Below, piece by piece: positions 32,941-42,031 of a stretch of DNA of 64,000 bases. The DNA lies in assembly GCA_002897735.1 (NCBI GenBank), contig BDTW01000042.1, positions 44,133 to 108,132 of the forward strand, in the 5' to 3' direction. Every line of letters begins with the position of its first letter. Positions within the stretch are counted from its first letter, which is position 1. This stretch comes from a bacterium BMS3Bbin13. Its GTDB lineage: Bacteria; Pseudomonadota; Gammaproteobacteria; 21-64-14. The notes under the pieces were generated by a model. It did not search any database, was not told the DNA's origin, and saw nothing but the letters and a program-made list of their open reading frames with translations. The translations under genes and the position numbers were made by a program.

Positions 32941-34473
32941 GGTGGTCGGTGCCGGTGCCGCACCTGTGCCGCTCCGGGCTCCAATCCGGGATCCGCGCAG
33001 CAGCAGGATCATCGGCACCATGGCCACGAAGCTCCACGCAATCAAGGTGAAGGCGTCGGCGAACGCGACCATCCGGGCTTGGCGCCCGAGTTCCAGGCCG
33101 AGCACCGCGGCGGCGCGCGGGTCGGTCGGGGTCAGGTGCAGGCGGTCCAGGTACAGGTACAGGGACGGGTTGAACGGTTGGATGTGTCCACCCAACTGGT
33201 TCCAGACCACCCGGGCCTGACGGGTCATCACCGTAGTGACGATGGAGATCCCGATCGAGGAACCGATGGTGCGCAGGAGACTGTACATGCCGGCGGCCTC
33301 CGCGGACTGCTCCGGGCGCAGGGTCGTGAACGCCACCGCCGCCAACGGCACGAAGATCATCCCCATTCCGAGCCCCTGCACCACGATCGGCCAGATGACC
33401 CAGAACGGGCTGATGTAGAGGTTGTAGTGCGTCGTTGCGAAGGTGCCGATGATGCTCAAGAGGATCCCGGCGGTGATGAGCGGGCGCGCTCCGACCCGGT
33501 TGATCAGACTGCCCACCAGAAACATGCTGAGCATGCTCGCGATACCCCGCGGGGCCATTACCAGTCCCGTGGTGAAGGTGGGGTAGCCGAGCAGCGATTC
33601 GAGCATCATGGGTTGCAGCACCAGCGTTCCGTAGAGTCCCAGCCCGAATACCGCCAGGAGCAGGCTCGAGGTCGAGAAGTTGCGATCCCGGAAGATGCGC
33701 AGGTCGAACAACGACCTTTCCCGGTGGACCAGTCCGTGCCAGACGAAGCCGAGGAACCCGATCACGCTGAGCAGCGCGGCGATCTGGATCGTGTGCGAAT
33801 CGAACCAGTCGTCCTGGTTGCCGCGATCGAGTACGAACTGCAGTCCGCCGATCCCGAACGAGAGCAGTGCCAGGCCGAACCAGTCCATGGTCCGCGGTCG
33901 CCGCTTGGTGTCGGGCACGGCGTGCCAGATGGCCAGCATCGCAAAGATCCCGACCGGGACGTTGATATAGAACGTCCAGCGCCAGCTTAGGACCTGGGTC
34001 AGGTAACCGCCGAGCGTCGGCCCGAGGATCGGGCCGATCATCACGCCGATGCCCCAGATCGCCATGGCCTTGCCGCGTTCCTCGGGCGGGTAGGTGTTGA
34101 CCAGAATGGACTGGGAGAGCGGCACCAGCGAGGCGCCGAACACGCCCTGCAGCAGGCGGAACACGACGATCTCGGTGAGACTGGTGGACAGCCCGCTGAG
34201 CGCGGAGGCGATCACGAAGCCGAGGACGCTCAGCAGCAGGTAGCGCTTCTGGCCCAGGCGGTCGGTGAAATAGCCGGTGAGCGGCATGAAGATGCCGGAG
34301 GCCACCAGGTAGCTGGTGAGCACCCAGGTGATCTGGTCGGGTGAGGCGGAGAGCTGGCCCTCCATGTGGGGCAGCGCCACGTTGACGATCGTGGTGTCGA
34401 GTACCTGCATCACCGTGGCGGACATGACCGCCACGGTGATCAGCGCCCGCTCCGACCCTGCTCTGGTCATCAT
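32935..34473 (-). CDS. emrB: EmrB/QacA-type MFS drug exporter
   Basis: A 512-residue DHA2-family antiporter with 14 predicted helices. Motifs: DTTIVNVALPHMEG in helix 1, GYFTDRLGQKRYLL in the first cytoplasmic loop (motif A), RLLQGVFGASLVPLSQ (motif B) and GPILGPTLGGYL in helix 5 (motif C of exporters). It works with the EmrA-like adapter encoded 33 bp upstream to export hydrophobic drugs across both membranes through an outer-membrane channel; no tolC-like gene is nearby. The operon order is marR-emrA-emrB. The gene ends inside a palindromic repeat. Confidence 0.93.
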   Translation of the reverse strand: MMTRAGSERALITVAVMSATVMQVLDTTIVNVALPHMEGQLSASPDQITWVLTSYLVASGIFMPLTGYFTDRLGQKRYLLLSVLGFVIASALSGLSTSLTEIVVFRLLQGVFGASLVPLSQSILVNTYPPEERGKAMAIWGIGVMIGPILGPTLGGYLTQVLSWRWTFYINVPVGIFAMLAIWHAVPDTKRRPRTMDWFGLALLSFGIGGLQFVLDRGNQDDWFDSHTIQIAALLSVIGFLGFVWHGLVHRERSLFDLRIFRDRNFSTSSLLLAVFGLGLYGTLVLQPMMLESLLGYPTFTTGLVMAPRGIASMLSMFLVGSLINRVGARPLITAGILLSIIGTFATTHYNLYISPFWVIWPIVVQGLGMGMIFVPLAAVAFTTLRPEQSAEAAGMYSLLRTIGSSIGISIVTTVMTRQARVVWNQLGGHIQPFNPSLYLYLDRLHLTPTDPRAAAVLGLELGRQARMVAFADAFTLIAWSFVAMVPMILLLRGSRIGARSGTGAAPAPTTE

Positions 34474-34506
34474 GCGTCACCGGCTTGAGGGGGTGCCGGT
34501 CCCGAT

Positions 34507-35517
34507 TCAGCGCACACCGGGCTGCGGCGGGTCGGAGACGGTGGTATCGATGGTGACTTCGGCGCTGGTGCCGACCCGCAGGGGGAGGCGCGGGTCGGGG
34601 TCGGTGATGCGCACACGCACCGGGACGCGTTGGGTGACCTTGACCCAGTTGCCGGTGGCGTTCTGGGGCGGCAGCAGCGAGAACGCCACGCCGCTCGCGC
34701 CCCCGATGTGTTCCACGCGCCCGTGGAAGGGGTGCCCCGGGTACATGTCTACGTGCACCGTCGCCGGCTGTCCCGCCCGGATCCGTTCGAGCTTGGTCTC
34801 CTTGTAGTTCGCGTTGACCCACCATTCCTGATTACAGATCAGCGCGAAGAGCGGCACGCCGGGTGAGACGACGTCGCCCGGGCGTAGCGAGAGCGCCGCG
34901 ATCTTGCCGGTGCAGGGGGCCGTCACGCGCGCATACCCCAGTTCGACCCGGGCCTGTGCAAGCGCCGCGGCGGCCGCGCGCAGGCGTGCATTGCGCGCCC
35001 CGCCCGCACCCAGGGTCGCACGTGCCTGGTGCATTCGCGACCCGGCGAGGGAAAGCTGTGCCCGTGAGCCGCGTACGGCGGCATCGGCGTCCTCGACTTC
35101 CTGGATCGAGGCGTAACGGCGCTTGAGCAGGCTGCGCAGCCTGCGCGCGCGCTCGCGGAGGTTGGCGAGCAGTACCTTTCGCTCGCGCACCGCGGCCCCG
35201 GCGGCGCGCACCGCGGCCGCCTGCGCCTGCAGGGTCTCGCGCACGATGCCGAGTTCCGCACGGGCATGGTCCACCGCGAGTTCGAACGGACGCGGGTCGA
35301 GCGAGAACAGCGGCGCGTCGTCGGCGACGTCCTGCTGGTCGTGCACGAACACCCGGTCCACACGACCGGAGACCTGTGCGGCGACGCGCACGACGTGGGC
35401 GTCGACGAACGCGTCGTCCGTGCTCGGATAGTGCCGGGCGTGTTCCCAGTAGAGATAGCCCCCGGTCGCGACGGCGAGGCCCGCCACTGCGACGAGGGTC
35501 CATGTCATCACGCGCAC
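34507..35517 (-). CDS. emrA: EmrA-type periplasmic adapter (HlyD/membrane fusion protein)
   Basis: A 336-residue inner-membrane-anchored adapter. One N-terminal helix (LVAVAGLAVATGGYLYW) is followed by PSTDDAFVDAHVVRVAAQVSG, the signature of EmrA-like biotinyl-lipoyl domains. A long coiled-coil hairpin spans about 85-190, then the second lipoyl half (YARVTAPCTGKIAALSLRPGDVV) and beta-barrel (NQEWWVNANYKETKLERIRAGQPATVHVD). The GTG at 35517 sits 7 bp after AGGAGG and is preferred over the ATG three codons later. It partners EmrB. Confidence 0.92.
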   Translation of the reverse strand: MRVMTWTLVAVAGLAVATGGYLYWEHARHYPSTDDAFVDAHVVRVAAQVSGRVDRVFVHDQQDVADDAPLFSLDPRPFELAVDHARAELGIVRETLQAQAAAVRAAGAAVRERKVLLANLRERARRLRSLLKRRYASIQEVEDADAAVRGSRAQLSLAGSRMHQARATLGAGGARNARLRAAAAALAQARVELGYARVTAPCTGKIAALSLRPGDVVSPGVPLFALICNQEWWVNANYKETKLERIRAGQPATVHVDMYPGHPFHGRVEHIGGASGVAFSLLPPQNATGNWVKVTQRVPVRVRITDPDPRLPLRVGTSAEVTIDTTVSDPPQPGVR

Positions 35518-35564
35518 CGAACCACCTCCTGGATATCCCGGGGTTGCAGCCTCGCGCGGGCCGC

Positions 35565-36002
35565 TCAGACGCCTTCGATCCGTTCCTTGATGTGCAGCAG
35601 CACCCGCGTGCAACGTTCCAGGTCGCGCGCCGGGATCCCCGCCAGCAGTTCGCGGCGCAGCTCGGCGGCCACCGCCTCGATACGCGGCAGCACCGAGCGC
35701 GCGCGCTCGGTCAGATACACATTCTTGCTGCGCCGGTCGTGCTCCGATTCGCGGCGCACGATCCAGCCGTCGCGGGCCATGCGGTCGAGCAGGCCGACCA
35801 GCGTCGCCCCTTCGATCCCGACGCGCCCGGCCAGTTTCTTCTGGACCATGCCATCGCCGTCGCGTGCCAGCTTCAGCAGCACCAGCCACCGCGCCTGGCT
35901 CAGGCCGAGGGGCTTCAGGCGCTGGTCCAGGCGCTGACGCCAGGCGCGCGCCGTCTCGCAGAGCAGCGCCCCGAAGTTCTCCGGCACACGGGCACCGGCC
36001 AT
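35565..36002 (-). CDS. MarR family regulator of the emrAB operon
   Basis: A 145-residue winged-helix repressor. The core is LSQARWLVLLKLARDGDGMVQKKLAGRVGIEGATLVGLLDRMARDGWIVRRESEHDRRSKNVYLT, the classic MarR HTH plus wing with the conserved DxRxK. It probably represses its own emrAB operon and is released by drug-like ligands, as with EmrR (MprA) and related proteins. The ATG at 36002 is chosen as homology starts there. A perfect dyad lies 23 bp upstream. Confidence 0.92.
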   Translation of the reverse strand: MAGARVPENFGALLCETARAWRQRLDQRLKPLGLSQARWLVLLKLARDGDGMVQKKLAGRVGIEGATLVGLLDRMARDGWIVRRESEHDRRSKNVYLTERARSVLPRIEAVAAELRRELLAGIPARDLERCTRVLLHIKERIEGV

Positions 36003-36024
36003 GAAAGCCCCCAAAACGATAAGG

Positions 36025-36037
36025 TAACGAATCGTTA
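36025..36037. promoter_or_regulatory. Operator-like dyad upstream of marR
   Basis: TAACGA-A-TCGTTA is a perfect 6-1-6 inverted repeat within AT-rich DNA, between the marR start and the preceding ABC permease stop. Position and symmetry suit a MarR-type operator controlling marR-emrA-emrB. Confidence 0.6.
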
Positions 36038-36087
36038 GTCTACGAACGAATAGTACACAAATCAAGTTCCGGCGGTGCCGGCGTGCG

Positions 36088-37197
36088 TCAATACATGCGA
36101 TGACGAAACAGCCAGCCGGCGAGGGCCAGCGAGACGACACCGATCAGCGCCATGGGCCAGAGCTGGGCGAACAGCAGGGAGAACGGGGTCTCCTCCAGGA
36201 ACACCCCCCGCAGTACGATCATCAGGTAGCGCATCGGATTGAGGAGGGTGAGCTTCTGTACGATCTCCGGCATGTTGGCGATGGGCGTGGCGAAGCCCGA
36301 GAGGATAATGGCCGGGACCAGGAACAGAAACGCCCCCACCATGCCCTGCTGCTGGGTGGCGGACAGGGAGGAGATCATCAGGCCCACACCGATGGCCGAT
36401 AGCAGGAACACGGAGACGCCCGTATAGAGGGTCGCCAGGCTGCCGAGCAACGGCACCCGGAACCAGAGCACGGCCAGTGCGATGATGAACGTGGCCTCGG
36501 CGAGACCGATCAGCAACCCCGGCAGCGCCTTGCCGAGGAGGATCTCGACCGGGCGCAGCGGTGTCACCAACAGTTGGTCGAAGGTGCCCTGTTCCCGTTC
36601 CCGGGCGACCGACATCACGGTGACCATCATGGTCACCACCAGGGTCAGCAGCCCCACGATCCCGGGCACGATGAACCAGCGGCTCTCGAGGTTGGGATTG
36701 AACCAGGCGCGCACGGCGAGGTGCGCGGGCGGCGCGGCCAGGCCGTGCCCGGCGGCCCAGTGTTCATTGAAACGGATGACGATGCTGCGCACGTAATTGA
36801 GGGCGATGAGCGCGGTGTTGGAGTTGCGCCCGTCGAGGAGCACCTGCAGGTCGGCGGGACGCCCGGCCTGCAGGTCGCGGCTGAAGCGCGGCCCGATATG
36901 GACCACGAGCAATGCGCGCCGGTCGTCCAGGGTCGGTGCGATCTGTCCGGCGCGGGTGATCCGGGCGACCTCGCGGAAGTTGGGCGAGCCGCGGAAATCG
37001 GCCACCAGTTCGCGCGCCGCCGGCCCCGGGTCCTCGTTGTAGACCGCGAACGGGACGTGGTTGAGGTTGAAGCTGGCGGCATAGCCGAATACCAGGAGCT
37101 GAATGATGGGCGGGCCGATCAGTACGAGGCGACTCTGCTTGTCCTTGAGCAGGGTCAGGAACTCCTTCTTGACCAGGGCGATGATCCGCTGCCACAT
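36088..37197 (-). CDS. ABC-2 type transporter permease (YbhR-like)
   Basis: A 369-residue permease with one N-terminal helix, a large extracytoplasmic domain and five C-terminal helices, the ABC2-membrane-3 layout. Start LVKKEFLTLLKDKQSRLVLIGPPIIQLLVFGYA and the late VAREREQGTFDQLLVTPLRPVEILLGK are family-typical. It pairs with the permease encoded 23 bp upstream and the fused two-domain ATPase, as in E. coli YbhFSR. ATG at 37197 begins the homology; the longer track ORF is a leader in another gene's frame. Last gene of the efflux operon. Confidence 0.92.
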   Translation of the reverse strand: MWQRIIALVKKEFLTLLKDKQSRLVLIGPPIIQLLVFGYAASFNLNHVPFAVYNEDPGPAARELVADFRGSPNFREVARITRAGQIAPTLDDRRALLVVHIGPRFSRDLQAGRPADLQVLLDGRNSNTALIALNYVRSIVIRFNEHWAAGHGLAAPPAHLAVRAWFNPNLESRWFIVPGIVGLLTLVVTMMVTVMSVAREREQGTFDQLLVTPLRPVEILLGKALPGLLIGLAEATFIIALAVLWFRVPLLGSLATLYTGVSVFLLSAIGVGLMISSLSATQQQGMVGAFLFLVPAIILSGFATPIANMPEIVQKLTLLNPMRYLMIVLRGVFLEETPFSLLFAQLWPMALIGVVSLALAGWLFRHRMY

Positions 37198-37220
37198 GGG
37201 ATGTCCTCTGCGCGGTGCGC

Positions 37221-38366
37221 TTACTCCAGCCGTTTGCGGGCGTGGTGCCGTGCCAACCCGAGGAAGATGGCCGCGATTGCGATGAGCGCCAGCGCATTGG
37301 GCACGATGATGTGCCACAGGTCGCCGGCCAGGAACACGGTCTGCAGGATGAAGACGAAGTAACGGGCCGCCACGAGGTAGGTGATCCCCTGCACCGCCTG
37401 CGGCATGCTGCCGATGTCGAACACGAAACCCGAGAGCACGAAGGCCGGGAGGAAGGTGGCGATGATCGCCGTCTGTCCGGCCACGAACTGGTTCTTGGCG
37501 ATGATCGAGATCAACAGCCCCATGCCGAGCGCGGCGAGCAGGAACAGCGCCGCGCAGAGGAACAGCACCGCAAGCGAGCCGCGCAACGGAACGTGGAACA
37601 ACCATACCGCCATGGCCACCGACAACGCCATGCCGCCCATGCCGAGAATGAGATAGGGGATGAGCTTGCCGAGCAGCACCTCGCGCATCGCCACCGGCGT
37701 GACCATGAGCGCCTCCATGGTGCCGCGTTCCCACTCCCGTGCCATCACCAGCGCGGTGAGCAGCGCGCCGATCAGGGTCATGATCACCGCGATCAGCCCC
37801 GGCACGAGGTAGTTGCGGCTGCGAAGCTCGCTGTTGAACCACACGCGCGGGTCGAGCCGGACCGGGATGCGCAATGCGACGCCCCGGGCGCGCGCCCGCT
37901 GGCCCAGCCAGCCGATCCATACCCCCTCCACGTAGCCCTGGATCAGCCGGGCGCTGTTGGCGTCGACGCCGTTGACGATCAACTGGATCGGCGCACCGTG
38001 CGGTCCGCGCAGGCGCCGCGCGAAATTTGCGCGCAGGCGTATGATCGCCTGCACCCGGCCCTGCATGAGCGCCTCGGTGGCCCTCGCCATGTCGGGCAGG
38101 GACAGCGGGGCGAAATAGCGCGAGTGATAGAACGCGCCGGTGAAGCTCGCGGTGTCGGCGCTCGGTTGGGCCACCACCAGCGCCACGGGCACGTGCTTGG
38201 CGTCCAAGGACACGCCGTAACCGAAGATCAGCAGCAGCACCACCGGCAGTAGGAAGGCGATGGCGATACTGCTCGGGTCGCGCAGGATCTGAAGAAACTC
38301 CTTGCGCACGAGTCCCTCGAGACGCATGGCGGCGCCGCCGCGTCGCATGGGCGCCGGCGTGTTCAC
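37221..38366 (-). CDS. ABC-2 type transporter permease (YbhS-like)
   Basis: A 381-residue inner-membrane permease. LEGLVRKEFLQILRDPSSIAIAFLLPVVLLLIFGYGVSLDA opens the typical first helix, and REWERGTMEALMVTPVAMREVLLGK is the coupling region before the last five helices. It overlaps the ATPase gene by ATGA and precedes a second permease by 23 bp, so the transporter is likely a heterodimer. Substrates of the E. coli counterpart include cationic drugs and chelators; specificity here is unknown. Confidence 0.92.
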   Translation of the reverse strand: MNTPAPMRRGGAAMRLEGLVRKEFLQILRDPSSIAIAFLLPVVLLLIFGYGVSLDAKHVPVALVVAQPSADTASFTGAFYHSRYFAPLSLPDMARATEALMQGRVQAIIRLRANFARRLRGPHGAPIQLIVNGVDANSARLIQGYVEGVWIGWLGQRARARGVALRIPVRLDPRVWFNSELRSRNYLVPGLIAVIMTLIGALLTALVMAREWERGTMEALMVTPVAMREVLLGKLIPYLILGMGGMALSVAMAVWLFHVPLRGSLAVLFLCAALFLLAALGMGLLISIIAKNQFVAGQTAIIATFLPAFVLSGFVFDIGSMPQAVQGITYLVAARYFVFILQTVFLAGDLWHIIVPNALALIAIAAIFLGLARHHARKRLE

Positions 38367-40171
38367 GCCGCCGCCCCCCGCTCCCGCTCGTGTTCCTCGA
38401 TCAGTGCGATGAAGGCGTCCTCCATGCTCGGGTGGGTATGCCCCGGAGTGCGTGCGCGCGCCTTGATCTCGCGCGGGGTGCCGAGGGCCAGGATCTCGCC
38501 GGCGGCGATGAGCATGAGCCGGTCGCAGTACTCGGCCTCCTCCATGGAGTGGGTGGTCACGAGCACCGTGACGCCCCGTTCGGCGAGCACGTTGATGCGC
38601 CGCCAGAAGCCGCGCCGCGCGACGGGGTCGATTCCGGAGGTGGGTTCGTCGAGGAACAGGATCCGCGGCTCGTGCATGAGCGCACAGGCGAGCGACAGGC
38701 GTTGCTTGAACCCCAGCGGCAGCTCGCCGCTGACGGCCTCGCGCACCGGTGCGAGATCGAACCCGGAGAGCGCCCAGGCGATACGCTCGCGCCGGCGTCG
38801 CCCACCGAGGCCGTAGGCGCCCGCGAAGAACTCGAGATTCTCGCGCACGCTCAGGTTTCCGTAGAGCGAGAACTTCTGCGACATGTAACCGATGCGCGCG
38901 CGTACATCGGCGGCGGCGGTGCGCAGATCGGCGCCGGCCACGCGCAGCTCGCCGCCGCTCGGTGGCAGCAGGCCGCAGAGCATGCGGAAGGTGGTCGATT
39001 TTCCGGCGCCGTTGGCCCCGAGCAGACCGAAGACCTCGCCGCGCCGTACCTCGAAGGTGAGGTTGCGCACCGCATAGAAGTCCCCGAAGCGGCGCTGCAG
39101 GCCGCGCACCTCGATCACCGTGTCATGCTCGGCGCCGGCGTCGGGGGGCGCGTCGGCCGGGGCCGGCGCCGCGACGGCGCCCGCGCCTTCGGCGTCCGCG
39201 CCGTCGCGCAAGGTGGCGATAAAGCTGTCCTCGAAGCGCGGCGCGATCGGCTCGATGGAGACGCCCCGGACGCCCGGCAGCAGCCGTTGCAGGTCGGGCG
39301 TGATGTGCGCGGCCATCACCAAGCGGATGTGTTCGCCCTGAATGACCGCATCGACCACGTCCGGGGCGTCGGCGAGCCGCTCGTGGACGGTGCGTTTCTT
39401 CAGCGATTCCGGAACGCTCACCGCGTAGGTGCGCCCGGCCAGCGGCGTCGTGAACCGCTGCGGGGGGCCGCGGCCGAGCACCTCCCCCTCGTGGATCAGG
39501 ATCACCTCGTCGCAGCGCTCGGCCTCGTCCAGATAGGCGGTGCTCAGGAGCACGCTCATTCCCTGCTCGCGTACCAGCCGGTAGACGATGCTCCACAGTT
39601 CGCGACGCGAGAGCGGGTCCACGCCGACCGTGGGCTCGTCGAGCAGCAACAGTCGCGGCGGGCGTATCAGCGTGCAGGCGAGACCGAGTTTCTGCTTCAT
39701 GCCCCCCGAGAGATGGCCGGCGAGCCGGGTGGTGAACGGCTCGAGCCCCGTCATGCGCGTGAGTTCCTCGTAGCGTGCCGCGCGCTCGCCCTTGGGCACC
39801 CCCTGCAGCCGCGCGTAGAGATCGAGATTCTCCTGCACGGTGAGGTCCTCGTAGAGGCCGAATCGCTGCGGCATGTAGCCCAGCGCCGACTGCACCGCGA
39901 GCGAGTCGTGCGTGGCGTCCAGGCCGAGCACCGTGACCGCGCCGGCATCGGGCACCAGCAGGCCCGCGGTGGTGCGCATGAGGGTGGTCTTGCCGGCCCC
40001 GTCCGGTCCGACCAGACCCGTGACCTGTCCGCTGCGTACCTCGAGGTTCACACCGCGCAACGCCTGTACGGTGCGCCCGCCGGTGCGGAAGGTCTTGTCC
40101 ACGTCGCGGAAGGTGAGCACGATGTCGGACCCGGCGATCGGCCCCGACGCGGGTGCCGGGGTCCCGGTCAC
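38363..40171 (-). CDS. Fused double ABC ATPase (YbhF-like)
   Basis: A 602-residue cytoplasmic protein with two nucleotide-binding domains in one chain. First NBD: GLVGPDGAGKTTLM (Walker A), LSGGMKQKLGLA (signature), LLLLDEPTVGVDP (Walker B). Second: GLLGANGAGKSTTF, a weaker signature ELPLGFKQRLSLA and ILFLDEPTSGIDP. A low-complexity linker rich in Ala/Asp/Pro lies near 340-360. It drives the two permeases encoded downstream. It overlaps the adapter gene by ATGA. Confidence 0.94.
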   Translation of the reverse strand: MTGTPAPASGPIAGSDIVLTFRDVDKTFRTGGRTVQALRGVNLEVRSGQVTGLVGPDGAGKTTLMRTTAGLLVPDAGAVTVLGLDATHDSLAVQSALGYMPQRFGLYEDLTVQENLDLYARLQGVPKGERAARYEELTRMTGLEPFTTRLAGHLSGGMKQKLGLACTLIRPPRLLLLDEPTVGVDPLSRRELWSIVYRLVREQGMSVLLSTAYLDEAERCDEVILIHEGEVLGRGPPQRFTTPLAGRTYAVSVPESLKKRTVHERLADAPDVVDAVIQGEHIRLVMAAHITPDLQRLLPGVRGVSIEPIAPRFEDSFIATLRDGADAEGAGAVAAPAPADAPPDAGAEHDTVIEVRGLQRRFGDFYAVRNLTFEVRRGEVFGLLGANGAGKSTTFRMLCGLLPPSGGELRVAGADLRTAAADVRARIGYMSQKFSLYGNLSVRENLEFFAGAYGLGGRRRRERIAWALSGFDLAPVREAVSGELPLGFKQRLSLACALMHEPRILFLDEPTSGIDPVARRGFWRRINVLAERGVTVLVTTHSMEEAEYCDRLMLIAAGEILALGTPREIKARARTPGHTHPSMEDAFIALIEEHERERGAAA

Positions 40172-41208
40172 GGACCCGTGCAGCCCGCCGGGCGTCCGGC
40201 GGCGCCCGGCGGCGCATTCAGGGGGATCTCGACCGTGGCCGGCATGCCCAGGCGCAGCTCGCCTTGCGGATTGCAGGCGTAGACGCGCACTTGGTAGACG
40301 AGGTGCGTGCGCACCTGCGGGGTCTCCACGGGCTTGGGGGTGAACTCCGCGGTCGGCGAGATGAAGCCGACCCAGCCGGCGTAGCGCTTACCGGGGTAGC
40401 TGTCGGTGGTGATCCACGCGCGCATGCCTTCGCGGATCCGTCCGAGATCGGGTTCCGGGACATAGGTGCGTACCCACATCGGATTGGTGAGTGCCAGGGT
40501 GTAGACCGGTCGCTGTGGTGAGGCCATGTCGCCCGGTTCGAGGAGGCGGTCCTGGATGATCCCGTCGGCGGGGGCCTCGAGCCGCGCGTCGGCGAGCCGG
40601 CGTCCGGCGAGTGTGAGTACCGCCTCGTCCGCCTGCAGCGTCGCCTTCGCGGCGGCGATGTCCTCCTTGCGCGGGCCGGCGAGCACCAGCTTCAGGGTCT
40701 CCCCGGCGGCCTCGAGCCGCGCGCGCGCCGCCACGGCGATCGCCGTGGCGGCATCGTCGGCGGCCTGCGGTACGAGTTTGCGGCGCGCGAGATCGCGCTG
40801 GCGCCGCTCGTTGAGCGTCGCGTTGTGGGCCTCGGCCTTGGCGGCGGCCACGTCGGCGCGCACCTTGCGGATCTCCTCCGGGCGGCTGCCGGCCAGCAGT
40901 CGCGCCACCACTTGGCGTTGCGCCGCCACCCGGGCGCGCGCCTCGTCCGCCGCCGCCTTGAGTCGCCGGGTATCGAGACGTGCCAGCAACTGGCCGGTCC
41001 GGACGCGGTCGCCCTCGCGCGCCTCCATGGCGACGATGCGTCCGCTGTCGTTGAAGGCGACTTCCACCTGACGGATGTCCACGTTCCCGTACAGGATCAG
41101 CCGGTCGGCGGACGCGCCGCCGTGATCCGTGCGCCACCACCAGGCCCCGCCGCCCACGGTGGCGAGCACGAGCAGGATGGGCAGCAGGATACGGGCCTTG
41201 GGTTTCAC
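40168..41208 (-). CDS. HlyD-type periplasmic adapter (YbhG-like)
   Basis: A 346-residue membrane-fusion protein with an N-terminal anchor (ILLPILLVLATVGGGAWWW). DIRQVEVAFNDSGRIVAMEAREGDRVRTGQLLARLD is the lipoyl half, then a coiled-coil hairpin about 80-190 with GSRPEEIRKVRADVAAAKAEA, and the second half AARLEAPADGIIQDRLLEPGDMASPQRPVYTL. This is YbhG-like. It links the ABC exporter to an outer-membrane channel. It overlaps the TetR gene by ATGA and the ATPase gene by 4 bp. Confidence 0.93.
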   Translation of the reverse strand: MKPKARILLPILLVLATVGGGAWWWRTDHGGASADRLILYGNVDIRQVEVAFNDSGRIVAMEAREGDRVRTGQLLARLDTRRLKAAADEARARVAAQRQVVARLLAGSRPEEIRKVRADVAAAKAEAHNATLNERRQRDLARRKLVPQAADDAATAIAVAARARLEAAGETLKLVLAGPRKEDIAAAKATLQADEAVLTLAGRRLADARLEAPADGIIQDRLLEPGDMASPQRPVYTLALTNPMWVRTYVPEPDLGRIREGMRAWITTDSYPGKRYAGWVGFISPTAEFTPKPVETPQVRTHLVYQVRVYACNPQGELRLGMPATVEIPLNAPPGAAGRPAGCTGP

Positions 41209-41894
41209 GGTGCGGTTTCCTCTTGGGTGACGATGAACGCGCCGAGCGGGGCCGGGGCGCCGGCCCCCGAATAGAAGAGCCGGACGGTATGGTCCACGAG
41301 CCGTGCGACCCGCGCCGGTTCCGCCGGCACGTCGAACACCCGGCGTGCGACGGGCAGGGCGAGGAACGGGTGCAGGGCGAGACTCATCAGCGAGAGCGCC
41401 GCGAGTTCCGGGTCGAGGTCGGCGCGCAGCCGCCCCGCGGACACCTCGCGTGCGATCAGCTCGGCCAGCCCCGAACCGCCGGGGACGGCGTAGGTGCGCA
41501 CGAATTCCTCGCGGTACTCCCCGTCGGGGGCGAGTACGTCGCGGGTGAGGAGGGCGGCCAGCCAGGGCGCGGCGGCGAGCGTACCCATGAGGCTCGCGAC
41601 GAAGGCGCGGATCGGATCGCGCTCGGTGGAACCGGCAAAGAGGAGCCGGCGTAACCGAGTCAGTACCGGCGCGGCGGTCTCTTCGAAGATGTGCCGGTAG
41701 AGACCGCGCTTGTCCCCGAAATAGTAGTGGACCATTGCCGGGTTGACGCCCGCCTCGCGCGCGATGCGGCGCAACGACGCGCCGGCGTAGCCGTGTGCGG
41801 CGAACAGGCGTCGCCCACTGTCGAGCAGCGCCTCGCGCACCGCGGCCTCGCCGTGGCCCGATCGTCCCGTGACCGATCTCGCCTCGTGGCTCAC
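41205..41894 (-). CDS. TetR family regulator of the ABC efflux operon (CecR-like)
   Basis: A 229-residue repressor with HTH SLRRIAREAGVNPAMVHYYFGDKRGLYRHIFEE and an all-helical ligand domain. It is the first gene of a five-gene operon (TetR, adapter, ATPase, two permeases), the arrangement of E. coli cecR-ybhGFSR, so it probably autoregulates the exporter. The track start, a GTG at 41960, would lie inside the operator-like dyad; the GTG at 41894 preceded by GGGAAGGG is preferred, though uncertain. Confidence 0.88.
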   Translation of the reverse strand: MSHEARSVTGRSGHGEAAVREALLDSGRRLFAAHGYAGASLRRIAREAGVNPAMVHYYFGDKRGLYRHIFEETAAPVLTRLRRLLFAGSTERDPIRAFVASLMGTLAAAPWLAALLTRDVLAPDGEYREEFVRTYAVPGGSGLAELIAREVSAGRLRADLDPELAALSLMSLALHPFLALPVARRVFDVPAEPARVARLVDHTVRLFYSGAGAPAPLGAFIVTQEETAP

Positions 41895-41952
41895 GTCCCT
41901 TCCCAACGGATCCAATGGGATCTTCCCGCCGGACGCGTGCCCGACAGTCCCA

Positions 41953-41968
41953 TTAAACACTCGTTTAA
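41953..41968. promoter_or_regulatory. TetR-type operator dyad
   Basis: TTAAAC-ACTC-GTTTAA is an inverted repeat with perfect 6-bp arms, AT-rich against GC-rich flanks, 59 bp upstream of the chosen TetR start. It is a good candidate for the autoregulatory operator of the efflux operon. Confidence 0.6.
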
Positions 41969-42031
41969 CGATCGGTCAAGGGGACGGCGTCAGGCACCGA
42001 TGGGATCGAGCGGTCGGCCGGTGCCGGTGCG

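Noticed and set aside
32660-34825. 721-codon minus-strand ORF
   Set aside because: Frame-shifted shadow of emrB; Arg/His/Pro-rich product without domain.
38390-40282. 630-codon plus-strand ORF
   Set aside because: Antisense shadow of the double ABC ATPase; low-complexity Arg/Gly-rich product.
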